From: Symsagittifera roscoffensis
Lineage: Eukaryota > Xenacoelomorpha > Acoela > Convolutidae
Reading direction: 5' to 3'
DNA: 38,987 nt
Assembly: GCF_963678635.1 (NCBI RefSeq)
Contig: NW_026970820.1
Coordinates: forward strand, 2,358,001 to 2,396,987
In this document: one piece after another, positions 9,850 through 23,009 of the stretch
How positions within the stretch are numbered: the first letter of the stretch is position 1
How the letters are laid out: each line of letters opens with the position of its first letter
The notes under the pieces: generated by a model
Told to the model about the DNA's origin: nothing
Seen by the model: only the letters and a program-made list of their open reading frames with translations
Database searches by the model: none
Made by a program: the position numbers and the translations under genes

Positions 9850-11480
9850 AGGTTTTTGTGGCCCCGCTCAATCAGTGACTTTTGATGAGTGGGTTCCGCG
9901 GGGGGCGGAGCAGGGGAACGCTTAACGCACTCGCAAAAGGAGCACCCTTCGGGTGCTCTTTTTTGCTCGAAAGTTTTCTGAAACGGTATCTGATGAACTT
10001 TGTAAGGTGTCACAAAAGCAACGTCACAAAACTTTCTGTATGTGATTGAAAAAGGTCAAAAAAGTTGTCTCATAAATTCAATGACTGAATCTACACCTGA
10101 TCAGTCTCTAGAGAACTCTAAACCAAAGTAACTTATGTTTTTCAGTGATTCATGAAGAGGACCGTTCCAACGAAAACAAGTTTTCGGAAACAGTCCTCAA
10201 ATTTTTGTTCGAGCCCATTGTCAAGTACGTGAACTTTCAATTGTGAATTATAGCTGAATTGGACTTGGAATTTGTCCCAAAAAGGTTAAGTTTGTCTCAA
10301 ATTGATTAGAAGCAAAAGAAAAAAATTATATTTTTTTTATTTGGAAAAAAAAAGTTGAGTCAGAAACGTGAAAAACCCCTTTTTTCAAGATTCAAAAAAA
10401 GTAACTCCAATTGGCTTAAATCACTAGGCTACAAAATATGAACCTGTTCAGAATGGTTTTCATGACCAAAGCCGTAAAATTTCGATATTTAGAGAAAAGG
10501 CAAAAAAAACATCTTTTTGGTTAACTCAAAAAGGTAGATAAATCGGGTAAAGTCGTCTTCAAACCTATAGGATCGAAAAGTGATCTATATAGGGTATATA
10601 TGTAGTGTCCTTGTTAGGTAGCATGCAAAAAAAATAGAACAGTTTTGTTGGCCACTTCCGATATTAATACTTTTTTTTCGAAATTTGGCCATTTTAATTT
10701 GTAGTAAAATAGTAGTAAAATAGCCGAGAAAAAAAACTGTAAAAACCAAAATTTTTATCCAATTTTGACGTTTAAATACTCTATACCTACTAAAATGGCT
10801 ATGGCAAGCTCAAATATGCCATCAAAACTCATTTTTTCTCACTTTTTAAAATTTTTGTTTTTTTTGATAAACAATGTTGAGTCAGAAACGTGAAAAATCA
10901 ATTTTTTTCAAAAAGTCAAAATGAAGTGTTCCAATCAATTTGTTTCACTAAAACACACTTTATGAACCTGTTCAGAATGGGTTTTTGGGTTAAAGCCTAA
11001 AATTCACCCATTTTGAGAAAAGTGGAAAAAACACCTTTTTAGTTACAAAAAAACCATCATTTTTGTTGCAGTTTTTGGAAAAACTCAAATTTTTGAGAGA
11101 AAAACTTTTTCTCAAACCTTTATATTTAGGTTCCCCAAACAGTCTACTTTCATCCATTCCTTGTCAATATACCCCATTTTTTGAACCAAAACAGAGTTAC
11201 TAGGTGATTTTTATCAAAAATCGTGTTTTTTACCATTTTTGCCCCCCATTTCCCTCTATAAGTCAACACATAACAAAATTTTGGCAAAACGGGGCAAAAG
11301 TGTATCCTTAGAATTTCAATACGGGGCTGCATGCAAAAAATTAGGGAATTCTGACCTCCAGTTTTCGAGAACACGACTTATTCTGCATGAAAAGGGTAAA
11401 AGGTAAATGTTCCTTCGAACCGACGGGGCCCCTTCCCCTGTCTCTGCTGAACGCCAAAGCCGGACGCGGCGGCCACCTAG
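9850..11480 (+). repeat. Unit 7, class B'' satellite repeat (1631 bp)
   Basis: The head begins AGGTTTTTGTGGCCCCGCT, closer to unit 6's head than to TTGTCACTG heads. HP1 is at 9933-9966, HP2 at 10158-10197 and the tail stem-loop at 11422-11442. The body marker TTTCAAGATTCA is shared with unit 13. A short stretch near 10796-10830 reads like class A (ATGGCTATGG, AATATGCCATC, AAAACTC) inside an otherwise B body, which looks like a small conversion tract. Confidence 0.93.
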
Positions 11481-13114
11481 ATAGGTCAGTGACCTGCGGT
11501 GCATGGGTGTTATGGGCTTGATTCGTCAGCATTGGCCTGGGGGCCATTAGCTTCAAGACATGTGGCACTCGCAGAAAAAGAGCACCCGAAGGGTGCTCTT
11601 TTTCTGCTCGAATGTCTTGTGAAACGGTATCTGATGAACTTTGTAGGGTGTCACAAAAGCAACATGACAAAACGTTCTGTATCTGATCAGTAATGGTCAA
11701 AAAAGATTTATGGCACTTTCAATGACTGAAGCTACACCTGATCGGTCTCTAGAGAACTCTAAAACAAAGTAACTTATATTTTTCAGTGACTCAGGAAGAG
11801 GACTGTTTCAACGAAAACAAGTTTTCGGAAACAGTCCTATTATTTTTCTTGGAGCTTATTTTCAAGTACGTGGGCTTTCAATTGTGACTAATAGCTGAAT
11901 TAGACTCGGAATTTGTCCCAAAAAAGTTAAGTTTGTCTCAAATTGATTAGAAGCAATAGAAAAAAAAAATTTTTTTTTATTTGATAAAAATACTTGAGTC
12001 AGAAACGTGAAAAATCCCTTTTTTTCAAAAAATCATAAGAAGTAGTTCAGATTGCATTAAATTACCAAACTACAATATATGAACCTGTTCAGATTGGTTT
12101 TCATGAACAAAGCCTTAAAATTTCCATATTTAGAGAAAAGGCAAAAAAACACCTTTTGGTTAACTGAAAAAGGTAGATAAATCGGATAAAGTCGTCTTCA
12201 AACCTATAGGACCGAAAAATGATCTAATTGAGGTATATATGTAGTGTCCCTTGTAAGGTCACATGCAAAAAGGTGAAACAGTTGGGGTGACCACTTCAGA
12301 AAACAAGACTTTTTTTCGGACTTTGGCCATTTTTTTGTAGTAAAGTTGTAGTAAGTTACCAGAGAAAAAAAGTTGTAAAAACCAAAATTTTTATCCAATT
12401 TTGACATTTAAATACTCTATACCTACTATAATGACTATGGCAAGCTCAAATATGCCATCAAAACTCATTTTTTCTCACTTTTTAAAATTTTTGTTTTTTT
12501 TAATATAAAATGTTGAGTCAGAAACGTGAAAAATCAGTTTTTTTCAAAAAGTCAAAATAAGTTGTTCCAATCAATTTGTTTCACTGAAACACACTTTTTC
12601 AGCCTGTTCAGAATAGTTTTCATGTTTAAAGCTGAAACTTTACACATTTTGAGAAAAGTGGAAAAAATATCTTTTTAGTTAAAAAAAAAACATCAATTTT
12701 GTTGCAGTTTTTGAAAAAACTCAAATTTTTAAGAAAAACAAATTTTCCCAAACCTACATAATTGGGCTCTCAAAACAGTCTACTTTTATCCATTCCTCAT
12801 CAAATTACCCCAATTTGTTAACCAAAATAGAGATACTGAGCCATTTTTACCAAAAAACGTGGTTTTTCCCTGTTTTTCCCGATTTTTCCCACTATAAGTC
12901 AACGCATAACAAAATTTTGGGAAAACGGAGCAAAAGTGTATCCTTAGAAATGCATTTTAGGCCCGCATGCCAATTTTTATCGAATTCTATCCCGACAATT
13001 TTGAGATCAGCACTTTTTCCGAGCAAATAGTCATACCGTTATAATTCTTTGGCCGTTCGGGGCCCCTACCCCAAACTCACTAAACAAAGACGCCGAAGGC
13101 GGACGGCCACCTAG
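11481..13114 (+). repeat. Unit 8, class A satellite repeat (1634 bp)
   Basis: HP1 is at 11571-11607, HP2 at 11799-11838 and the tail stem-loop at 13055-13076. The first part matches unit 1, while the first monomer copy carries TTAAATTACCAAAC, a variant shared with chimeric unit 14, so the unit is itself mosaic. It is followed by a class B unit. Confidence 0.94.
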
Positions 13115-14743
13115 TTGTCACTGTGGCCCCGCTAATTAAGTGACTTTTGACGAGTGGGTTCCGCGGGGGGCGGAGCAGGGGAACGCTTAACGCACTCGCA
13201 AAAGGAGCACCCTTCGGGTGCTCTTTTTTGCTCGAAAGTTTTCTGAAACGGTATCTGATGAACTTTGTAAGGTGTCACAAAAGCAACAACACAAAACATT
13301 CTGTATGTGATTAGAAAAGATCGAAAAAGATTTCTCATACTTTCAATGACTGAATCTACACCTGATCAGTCTCTAGAGAACTCTAAACCAATGTAACTTA
13401 TGTTTTTCAGTGATTCATGAAGAGGACCGTTCCAACGAAAACAAGTTTTCGGAAACAGTCCTCATATTTTTTTTCGAAGCCATTGTCAAGTACGTGTACT
13501 TTCAATTGTGACTAATAGCTGAATTGGACTTGGAATTTGTCCCAAAGAGGTTAAGTTTGTCTCAAATTGATTAGAAGCAAAAGAAAAAATAAAAAAAATT
13601 TTTATTTGGAAAAAAAAGTTGAGACAGAAACGTGAAAAAACCCATTTTTCAAAAGTCATTAAAAGTAGCTCCAATTGGCTTAAATCACTAGACTACAATA
13701 TATATGAACCTGTTCAGAATGGTTTTCAAGACCAAAGCCATAAAATTTCCATATTTAGAGAAAAGGCAAAAAAAACAACTTTTTGGTTAACTCAAAAAGG
13801 TAGATAAATCGGGTAAAGTCGTCTTCAAACCTATAGGATTGAGCAGTGATCTAAATAGGGTGTATATGTAGTGTCCTTGTTAGGTCGCATGCAAAAAACT
13901 AGAACAGTTTTGTTGGCCACTTCCGAAATTAAGACTTTTTTTTCGAAATTTGGCCATTTTTTTTGTAGTAAAATAGTAGTAAAATAGCCGAGAAAAAAAA
14001 TTGTAAAAACCAAAATTTTTATTCAATTTTGACGTTTAAATACTCTATACCTACTAAAATGTCTATGGCAAGCTCAAATAAGCCATCAAAATTCATTTTT
14101 TCTCACTTTTTAAAATTTTTGTTTTTTTGATATACAATGTTGAGTCAGAAACGTAAAAAATCAATTTTTTTCAAAAAGTCAAAAAAAAGTGTTCCAATCA
14201 ATTTGTTTCACTAAAACACACTTTATGAACCTGTTCAGAATGTGTTTTTGGGTTAGAGCCGAAAATTCACCCATTTTGAGAAAAGTGGAAAAAACACCTT
14301 TTTAGTTACAAAAAAACCATCATTTTTGTTGCAGTTTTTGAAAAAACTCAAATTTTTGAGAGGAAAATTTTTTCTCAAACTTTTTTAATTGGGCTCCCCA
14401 AACAGTCAACTTTTATCCATTTCTTGTCAATATACCCCATTTTTTGAACCAAAACAGAGTTAATAGGTGATTTTTATCAAAAAACGTGTTTTTTACCATT
14501 TTTGCCCCCCATTTCCCTCTATAAGTCAACACATAACAAAATTTTGGCAAAACGGGGCAAAAGTGTATCCTTAGAATTTCAATGCGGGGCTGCATGCAAA
14601 AAATTAGGGAATTCTGACCTCCAGTTTTCGAGAACACGACTTATTCTGCATGAAAAGGGTAAAAGGTAATTGTTCCTTCGAACCGACGGGGCCCCTTCCC
14701 CTGTCTCTGCTGAACGCCATAGCCGGACGCGGCGGCCACCTAG
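13115..14743 (+). repeat. Unit 9, class B satellite repeat (1629 bp)
   Basis: HP1 is at 13198-13231, HP2 at 13423-13462 and the tail stem-loop at 14685-14705. It is nearly identical to units 3, 15 and 18 (shared GGATTGAGCAGTGATC), with CATTAAAAGTAG like unit 18. A TA insertion gives ATATATATGAACC near 13699. It is the last B unit before the D block. Confidence 0.94.
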
Positions 14744-14853
14744 CACAATCAGGTACTAGTGGCTTGTTTTGAGTTTTTAGTAATTTCTGGAACCAAAAGA
14801 GAGTGTCGTCAAGCAACGACATCATGTGGTCAAGCAAATGCGTGGACTTCTAC

Positions 14854-14897
14854 GCATTCCCATTCGCAATGCGCCCTTCGGGCGCAAATGCCAATGC
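14854..14897. other. HP1 hairpin, class D form
   Basis: The GCGCCC/GGGCGC core with a TTC loop is bounded by GCATT on the left and AATGC on the right. Compared with class B (GCACCC/GGGTGC) one base pair is changed on both sides (A-T to G-C), a compensatory pair if the two are homologous. Identical core at 17070-17113 and 19278-19321; the flanking arms vary slightly (ATTCGC versus ATTAGC). Confidence 0.8.
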
Positions 14898-15191
14898 TCA
14901 ATTAATTTTGCCAGGTGAAAAAATTTGTTTAAAGAAAAATTCTGATAAATTTTAATTTAAACTATCACCAAAAAAACGCAAAGATTTCAAAGTGTGAAAC
15001 AATCAAGTTTTTGCTATTACCGGGCTTGCAATGAGACTGATGTTGGCAAAAGTAAAATAGAAAATGTAGAAAATGGAAAGAAAAAAATTGTTCAAAATAA
15101 GAACGCAACATCAAAAACTTATTTGATCTCCGCTCAAATCATAATTCAGATCAGGCTGATTTCAGATTTTAAGCGTAGAATTTACGGTTAC

Positions 15192-15234
15192 GGCTGCTCC
15201 CTCTACAGGTCCCAGAGGGACCGAGTGAGCATCC
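15192..15234. other. Class D second hairpin, RNA-like module
   Basis: The outer arms GGCTGCTCCCTC and GAGTGAGCATCC pair at 10 of 12 positions. The inner stem is GGTCCC/GGGACC with loop AGA, and four unpaired bases lie on the left side only. Copies at 17402-17444 and 19613-19655 keep every stem base while the unpaired bases change. Flanks TTACGGCTGC-like and GATCCAGG are also kept. It is the best candidate for a structured RNA here, though no promoter is identified. Confidence 0.7.
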
Positions 15235-16902
15235 TACCTCGATCCAGGTTAACGGATAGTTGTTCTTAATTTTTCACAAAATTTTTTTACACTAATGCTT
15301 GTTTTCAATTCCTCATGAGAAGCTGTATTAATTTTAAAAAAATTGATTTTATTAATCAATGCTTCCAAGAACAACTGATGTTAGGCGGTTACAAATGCGG
15401 TTGTTGAAAACTAGTAAGGGATAATGATGAGAAAAATTGTAAGTTTTCAAATGAATTGAAAAACTGTTTTTTTCTTTGTTTCTTTTGTAAATCGGTAGAA
15501 ATGAATCATTTTTTTTTCAAGTTTTCCTCGCACCACCCACTGTTCTTAAGTGATGAAGATTCCTTCTCTAGCCGTTTATAACACTTTGGCAGAAAAAACA
15601 TCAATATGATGTAAAATGTTTTAAAAAAGAGAAAAATTTAAAAATTATGTTTTTTTTTTAAAATCAAAAAATTTGTGATTTTCAAAATTGAAAAAAAGTG
15701 AAAATTATTTGCATATTACGATTCAGCGTACCCAACTTAGTTGGTCTAGCATTTTAAATTACCAAAAAATGTTGAAAATTGTAGATTTTATGAAGTTTTC
15801 TTTTTGGCTATTTTTCCTTGTCGCCTCCACTTAAGGCACCTTTGAGCCAACTTGAGAAACTGGAACCTAAACAAGCTGTACAGATAGTCTGAATGAGCCA
15901 TTTTCAGCGTGATAACACGCCTGGAAGAAAAAATTTCCAGAAAAGAAAGAAAATTATGAACTTTAACCTTTTTTCTTCTTCAAATGGCGATACTTAGAAT
16001 AATTTTTCAGCTGAAAAGTTCAAAAAAAATCAAAAAATTCAAATTTTGAAAAAATTTTAAAAAAACTCATCAGTCTGTTTATTGGAGTCTTCGAGGTTTT
16101 GGTAGACCTTATCTGGCTGCTAACAACAAGTGGATCACTTATTTTAAATTTTTGAGAAAGGTCAAAAAAACCTGTTTTTACGATTTTTTAGACAGAATTC
16201 CGAAAGCAATATCTTGGCTAAAAACAAAAATGAGGTCCTAAAAATAGTACAAACAGTACTCCCACATGAAGTACATTAGGTTGGAAACAAGAAATTGACT
16301 CTGATTCAAAAATCGTTTTTCAACTTTATTTCTGAACAAAAAATTGTAAAAAAATCAAAAACTGAAAAACTTTTTGAAAAAAATGATTGTTTTGAAAAAG
16401 TGCCATTTTTCAGCTGAAACTTTTCATTTTAGCTAAAAAAGCCAGAGCAAGGCCCTTTAAGCTGAAATAAATTAATTAAGCAAATTATTTTCAAGTTTTT
16501 TCGTTAAAGGCTTTTATTTTGAGAAAGTATTCAAAAATGGGTAAAAAAAAGTCAAAAAAATCAATTTTCTCAGATCCAAAAACCTCCACTACCATGATGA
16601 TTAGTTCGCTAGATAGGACTGCTAAAACCAATTTAGACGTATTTTCATAAGCATATCAAAATTTTCACTTATTTTTGAGAATTAAGCAAAATAAAAACTT
16701 TTCCCAAATTGGGCAAAAAGCCCAAATTAGCCCAAACACCTGTTAAAAATTGTTGGGTCAAAAAATCACAAAAGGAAACCCCTATTCATTTGACATTTTA
16801 GGGCCGCATGCAAAAAATTAGACCATTCTAACCTGACAATTTCGAGAATCGACTTTTTTGCAAAATTTCTCTATAGTCCATTTGAGGGATATTACTTGTA
16901 CC

Positions 16903-16923
16903 GGTGGGGGCCCCTACCCCACC
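16903..16923. other. Tail stem-loop, class D form
   Basis: GGTGGGG pairs perfectly with CCCCACC (7 bp) around GCCCCTA. Copies at 19112-19131 and 21323-21342 have a loop one base shorter. It ends 37 bases before the end of CTAG in all three units. Confidence 0.8.
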
Positions 16924-16960
16924 TCAAAAAATTTTGTAATGCTGGAACGCGGCCACCTAG

Positions 16961-19168
16961 CACCCTCAAGGTCACGTGACTTATTTTTGTTTCTGGTATT
17001 TTCTGAAACCAAAAGAGAGCGTGGTCATGCATCTACATCATGTGCTCAAGCAAATACGTGGACTTTTACGCATTCCCATTCGCAATGCGCCCTTCGGGCG
17101 CAAATGCCAATGCTCAATTAATTTTGCCAGGTGCAAATTTTTAAAGAAAATTTCTGATGAATTTTAACTTAAACTACCAACAAAAAACGCAAAGATTTCA
17201 AAGTGTGAAACAATCAAGTGTTTGCTAATACCGGGCATGCAGTGAGACTGATTTCGGCAAAATAAAATAGAAAATGAAGGAAATGGAAAGAAAAAAATTG
17301 TTCAAAATAAGAACGCATTATCAAAAACTTATTTGATCTCCGATAATGTCATAATTCCGATCAAGCTGATTTCAGATTTTAAGCGTAGAGTTTACGGTTA
17401 CGGCTGCTCCCTCTACAGGTCCCAGAGGGACCGAGTGAGCATCCTACGTCGATCCAGGATAACGGATAGTTGTTTTTAATTTTTCACAAAATATTTTTTC
17501 ACTAATGCTTGTTTTCAATTCCTCATGAGAAGCTGTTTAAATTTTAAAAAATTGATTTTATTAATCAATGCTTCCAAGAACAACTGATTTTAGTGGGTTG
17601 CAAATGCGGTTGGTGAAAACTTGTAAGGGATAATGATGAGAAAAATTTTAAGTTTTCAAATGAATTTAAAAACAGTTTTTTTCTTTTTTTCTTTTGTAAA
17701 TCGGGAGAAATGATTCAGTTTTTTTAAGTTTTCCTCGCACCACCCACTGTTCATAAGTAATGAAGATTCCTGTTCTAGCCGTTTATAAAACTTTGGCAGA
17801 AAAAACATCAATATGATGTAAAATGTTTTAAAAAAGAGAAAAAAATAAAAATTATGTTTTTTTTTTAAAAATCTAAAATTTGTAATTTTCAAAATTGAAA
17901 AAAAGTAAACATTAATTGCATATTACGATTCAACGTACCCAACTTAGTGGGTATAGCATTTTGAATTACCAAAAAATGTTGAAAATTGTAGATTTTATGA
18001 AGTTTTCATTTTGGCTATTTTTCCTTGTCGCCTCCACTTAAGGCACCTTTGAGCCAACTTGAGAAAGTGGAACCTAAACAAGCTATACAGATAGTCTCTA
18101 TGAACCATTTTCAGCGTGATAACACGCCTGGAAGAAAAAAAGTTCCAGAAAAGAAAAAACATTTTGAACTTTAACCTTTTTTCTTCTTCAAATGGCGATA
18201 CTTAGAAAAAATTTTCAGCTGAAAAGTTCAAAAAAAATCAAAAAATTCAAATTTTGAAAAAATTTTAAAAAAATCTCATCATTCTGTTTATTGGAGTCTT
18301 CGAGGTTTTGGGAGACCTTATCTGGCGGCTAACAACAAGTGGATCACTTATTTTAAAATTTTGAGAAAGGTCAAAAAAACATGTTTTTTCGACTTTTTTG
18401 ACAGAATTTCGAAAGCAATATCTTGGCTAAAAACAAGAATGAGGGCCTAAAGTTAGTACAAACAGTACTCCCACATAAGGTACATTAGGTTGGAAACAAA
18501 AAATTTACTCTGACTCAAAAATCGTTTTTTAACTTTATTTCTGAACAAGAAATTGAAAAGAAATCAAAAACTTAAAAATTTTTTGAAAAAAATGATTGTT
18601 TTGAAAAAGTGCCAATTTTTAGCTGAAACTTTTCATTTTAGCTAATAAAGCCAGAGCAATGCCCTTTAAGCTCAAATAAATTAATTATGCAAATTATTTT
18701 CAAGTTTTTTCGTTAAAGCCTTTTGTTTTGAAAAAGTATTCAAAAATGGGTAAAAAAAAGTCAAAAAAATCAATTTTCTCCGATTTAAAAACCTCCACTA
18801 CCATGATGATTAGTGCGTTAGATAGGACTGCTGAGATCAATTTAGACGTTCTTTCATAAGTATATCAAAATTTTTACTTATTTTTGAGAATTAAGCAAAA
18901 TAAAAACTTTTCCCAAATTGGGCAAAAAGCCCAAATTAGCCCAAACACCTGTTAAAAATTGTTGGGTCAAAAAATCACAAAAGGAAACCCCTATTCATTT
19001 GACATTTTAGGGCCGCATGCAAAAAATTAGACCAATCTAACCTGACAATTTCGAGAATCGACTTTTTTGTCAAAATTCTCTAAAGACCAATTTAGGGAGA
19101 TTACTTGTACCGGTGGGGGCCCTACCCCACCTAAAAAATTTTTGAAATGCTGGAACGCGGCCACCTAG
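16961..19168 (+). repeat. Unit 11, class D satellite repeat (2208 bp)
   Basis: The head is CACCCTCAAGGTCACGTG. The head hairpin is at 17070-17113, the second hairpin at 17402-17444 and the tail stem-loop at 19112-19131. The loop has lost one C relative to unit 10 (GGGGGCCCTACCCC). Substitutions and small indels against unit 10 are spread along the unit while both hairpin stems are unchanged. Confidence 0.94.
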
Positions 19169-21379
19169 CACCCTCAAGGTCACGTGTTGGATTTTTGTTG
19201 TTGGTTTTTTCTGAAAACAAAAAAGAGCGTGGTCATGCATCGACATCATGTGGTCAAGCAAATACGTGGACTTCTACGCATTCCCATTAGCAATGCGCCC
19301 TTCGGGCGCAAATGCCAATGCTCAATTAATTTTGCCAGCTGAAAAAATAAATTAATTAAAAAGTTCAGATAAATTTTACTTAAACTACCACCAAAAACGC
19401 AAAGCTTTCAAAGTGTAAGACAATCAAGCTTTTGCCATTACTGGACATGCAGTGAGACTGGTTTTGGCAAAAAGTAAAATAGAAAATGTAGAAAATAGAA
19501 AGTAAAGAATTGTTCAACAAAAGAACGCAACATCTGAAATTTACTTGATCTCCGCTAATGACAAAATTATGATCAGGCTGATTTTAGATTAAAGCGTACA
19601 ATTTAAGGTTACGGCTGCTCCCTCTAATGGTCCCAGAGGGACCGAGTGAGCATCCTACCTCGATCCAGGACAACGGATAGTTGTTTTTAATTTTTCATAA
19701 AAATTATTATTTTTCTTTAATGCTTGTTTTCATTTTCTCATGAGAAGCTGTATGATTTTAAAAAAAATTGATTTCATTAAGCAATGGTTCTAAGAACAAC
19801 TGACGTTAGGCGCTTACAAATACGGTTGGTGAAAACTGGTAAAGGATAATGTTGAGAAAAATTGTAAGCTTTCAAGAAAAATAAAAAAACAGTTTTTTTC
19901 TTTTTTTTCTTTTGTAAATCGGGAGAAATCATTAAGTTTTTTTAAATTTTCCTCGCACCACCCACTAAGTAGTGAAGATTCATATTCTAGCCATTTATAA
20001 CATTTTGGCAGAAAAAACATCAATATGTTGTAAAATGTTTTAAAATAGAGAAAAACTAAAAATTATCTTTTTTTTCGAAAAAATCAAAATTTAGTTATTT
20101 TCAAAAATGTAAAAAAGTGAAAAACAATTGCATATTACGATTCACCGTACCCAAATTAGTGGGTCTAGTATTTTAAATTATCAAAAAATGTTGAAAATTG
20201 TGGATTTTATGAAGTTTTCATTCTGGCTATTTTTCCTTGTTGCCTCCACTTAAGGCACCTTTGAGCCAACTTGAGAAACTGGAACCTAAACAAGCTATAC
20301 AGATAGTCTAAATGAGCCATTTTCAGCGTGATAACACGCCTGGAAGAAAAAAAACTCCAGAAAAGAAAGAAATTTTTGAACTTTAACTTTTTTTCTTCTT
20401 CAAATGGCGATACTTAGAATAATTTTTCAGCTGAAAAGTTCAAAAAAAATCAAAAAATTCAAATTTTGAAAAAATTTAAAAAAATCTCATCAGTCTATTT
20501 ATTGGAGTGTTCGAGGTTTTGGGAGACCTTATCTGGCGGCTACCAACAAGTGGATCACTTATTTTAAAGTTTTCAGAAAGGTCAAAAAAACATGTTTTTT
20601 CGATTTTTTTGACAGAATTCCGGAAGCAATATCTTGGCTAAAAACAAGAATGAGGGCCTAAAATTAGTACAAACAGTACTCCCACATAAAGTACATTAGG
20701 TTGGAAACAAAAAATTTACTCTGATTCAAAAATCGTTTTATAACTTTATTTCTGAACAAAAAATTGTAAAAAAATCAAAAACTGGAAAAATTTTTGAAAA
20801 AAATGATTGTTTTGAAAAAGTGCCATTTTTCAGCTGAAACTTTTCATTTTAGCTAAGAAAGCCAGAGCAATGCCCTTTAAGCTCTAATAAATTAATAAAC
20901 CAAATTGTTTTCAAGTTTTTTCGTCAAAGATTTTTATTTTGAAAAAGTATTCAAAAATGGGTAAAAAAAAGTCAAAAAAATCAATTTTCTCCGATTCAAA
21001 AACCTCCACTACCATGATGATTAGTGCGTTAGATAGGACTGCTGAGATCAATTTAGACGTTCTTTCATAAGTATATCAAAATTTTTACTTATTTTTGAGA
21101 ATTAGGCAAAATAAAAACTTTTCCCAAATTGGGCAAAAAGCCCAAATTAGCCCAAACACCTGTTAAAAATTGTTGGGTCGAAAAATCACAAAAGGAAACC
21201 CCTATTCGTTTGACATTTTAGGGCCGCATGCAAAAAATTAGACCAATCTAACCTGACAATTTCGAGAATCAACTTTTTTGTCAAGATTCTCTAAAGACCA
21301 ATTTAGGGAGATTACTTGTACCGGTGGGGGCCCTACCCCACCTAAAAAATTTTTGAAATACTGGAACGCGGCCACCTAG
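19169..21379 (+). repeat. Unit 12, class D satellite repeat (2211 bp)
   Basis: Shares the head and tail of unit 11 and is more diverged from unit 10. The head hairpin is at 19278-19321, the second hairpin at 19613-19655 and the tail stem-loop at 21323-21342. The unpaired bases in the second hairpin change from TACA to TAAT while its stems stay intact. It is followed by a B'' unit whose head is AGCTTTTTGTGG. Confidence 0.94.
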
Positions 21380-23009
21380 AGCTTTTTGTGGCCCCGCTAT
21401 ATCAGTGACTGTTGACGAGTGGGTTCCGCGGGGGGCGGATCAGTGGAACGCTTAACGCACTCGCAAAAGGAGCACCCTTCGGGTGCTCTTTTTTGCTCGA
21501 AAGTTTTCTGAAACGGTATCTGATGAACTTTGTAAGGTGTCACAAAAGCAACAACACAAAACATTATGTATGTGATTAGAAAAGGTCAAAAAAGATTTCT
21601 CATACTTTCAATGACTGAATCTACACCTGATCAGTCTCTAGAGAACTCTAAACCAAAGTAACTTATGTTTTTCAGTGATTCATGAAGAGGACCGTTCCAA
21701 CGAAAACAAGTTTTCGGAAACAGTCCCCATATTTTTGTTCGAGCCCATTGTCAAGTACGTGAACTTTCAATTGTGAATTATAGCTGAATTGGACTTGGAA
21801 TTTGTCCCAAAAAGGTTAAGTTTGTCTCAAATTGATTAGAAGCAAAAGAAAAAAAAATATTTTTTTTATTTGGAAAAAAAAAGTTGAGTCAGAAACGTGA
21901 AAAACCCCTTTTTTCAAGATTCATAAAAAGTAGCTCTAATTGGCTTAAATCACTAGGCTACAAAATATGAACCTGTTCAGAATGGTTTTCATGAGCAAAG
22001 CCGTAAAATATCGAGATTTAGAGAAAAGGCAAAAAAAAACATCTTTTTGGTTAACTCAAAAAGGTAGATAAATCGGGTAAAGTCGTCTTCAAACCTATAG
22101 GATCGAAAAGTGATCTATATAGGGTATATATGTAGTGTCCTTGTTAGGTCGCATGCAAAAAAAATAGAACAGTTTTGTTGGCCACTTCCGACATTAAGAC
22201 TTTTTTTTCGAAATTTGGCCATTTTTATTTGTAGTTAAATAGTAGTAAAATAGCCGAGAAAAAAAATTGTAAAAACCAAAATTTTTATCCAATTTTGACG
22301 TTTAAATACTCTATACCTACTAAAATGTCTATGGCAAGCTCAAATAAGCCATCAAAATTCATTTTTTCTCACTTTTTAAAATTTTTGTTTTTTTGATATA
22401 CAATGTTGAGTCAGAAACGTGAAAAATCAATTTTTTTCAAAAAGTCAAAATAAAGTGTTCCAATCAATTTGTTTCACTAAAACACACTTTATGAACCTGT
22501 TCAGAATGGGTTTTTGGGTTAAAGCCGAAAATTCACCCATTTTGAGAAAAGTGGAAAAAACACCTTTTTAGTTACAAAAAAACCATCATTTTTGTTGCAG
22601 TTTTTGAAAAAACTCAAATTTTTGAGAGAGAAATTTTCTCTCAAACTTTTATATTTGGGCTCCCCAAACAGTCTACTTTCATCCATTCCTTGTCAATATA
22701 CCCCCTTTTTTGAACCAAAACAGAGTTATTAGGTGATTTTTATCGAAAAACGTGTTTTTTACCATTTTTGCCCCCCATTTCCCTCTATAAGTCAACACAT
22801 AACAAAATTTTGGCAAAACGGGGCAAAAGTGTATCCTTAGAATTTCAATACGGGGCTGCATGCAAAAAATTAGGGAATTCTGACCTCCAGTTTTCGAGAA
22901 CACGACTTATTCTGCATGAAAAGGGTAAAAGGTAAATGTTCCTTCGAACCGACGGGGCCCCTTCCCCTGTCTCTGCTGAACGCCATAGCCGGACGCGGCG
23001 GCCACCTAG
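21380..23009 (+). repeat. Unit 13, class B'' satellite repeat (1630 bp)
   Basis: The head is AGCTTTTTGTGGCCCCGCT. HP1 is at 21463-21496. HP2 at 21688-21727 ends CAGTCCC, a change at the terminal base pair. The tail stem-loop is at 22951-22971. The TTCAAGATTCA marker ties it to unit 7, but unlike unit 7 it has the B form (ATGTCTATGG, AATAAGCC) at the monomer start. Confidence 0.94.

Larger units (their letters stand above)
14744..16960 (+). repeat. Unit 10, class D satellite repeat (2217 bp)
   Basis: First of three tandem D units. The head is CACAATCAGGTACTAG. The head hairpin is at 14854-14897 with core GCGCCC/GGGCGC and a TTC loop. The long second hairpin is at 15192-15234. The body (about 15280-16780) is AT-rich and shares no obvious sequence with A or B until the GCATGC box at 16806. 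The tail stem-loop GGTGGGG/CCCCACC lies at 16903-16923. A 91-codon frame at 14994-15269 overlaps the second hairpin and is not kept in the two other D copies, so it is not called coding. Confidence 0.94.

Noticed and set aside
9428-9925. Longest frame in the window, 165 codons
   Set aside because: Low-complexity Lys/Phe-rich translation of AT-rich repeat that runs across a unit boundary. The related frame at 33962-34435 diverges after the same boundary.
14994-15269. 91-codon frame in class D unit 10
   Set aside because: Not preserved in units 11 and 12 and overlaps the structured second hairpin.
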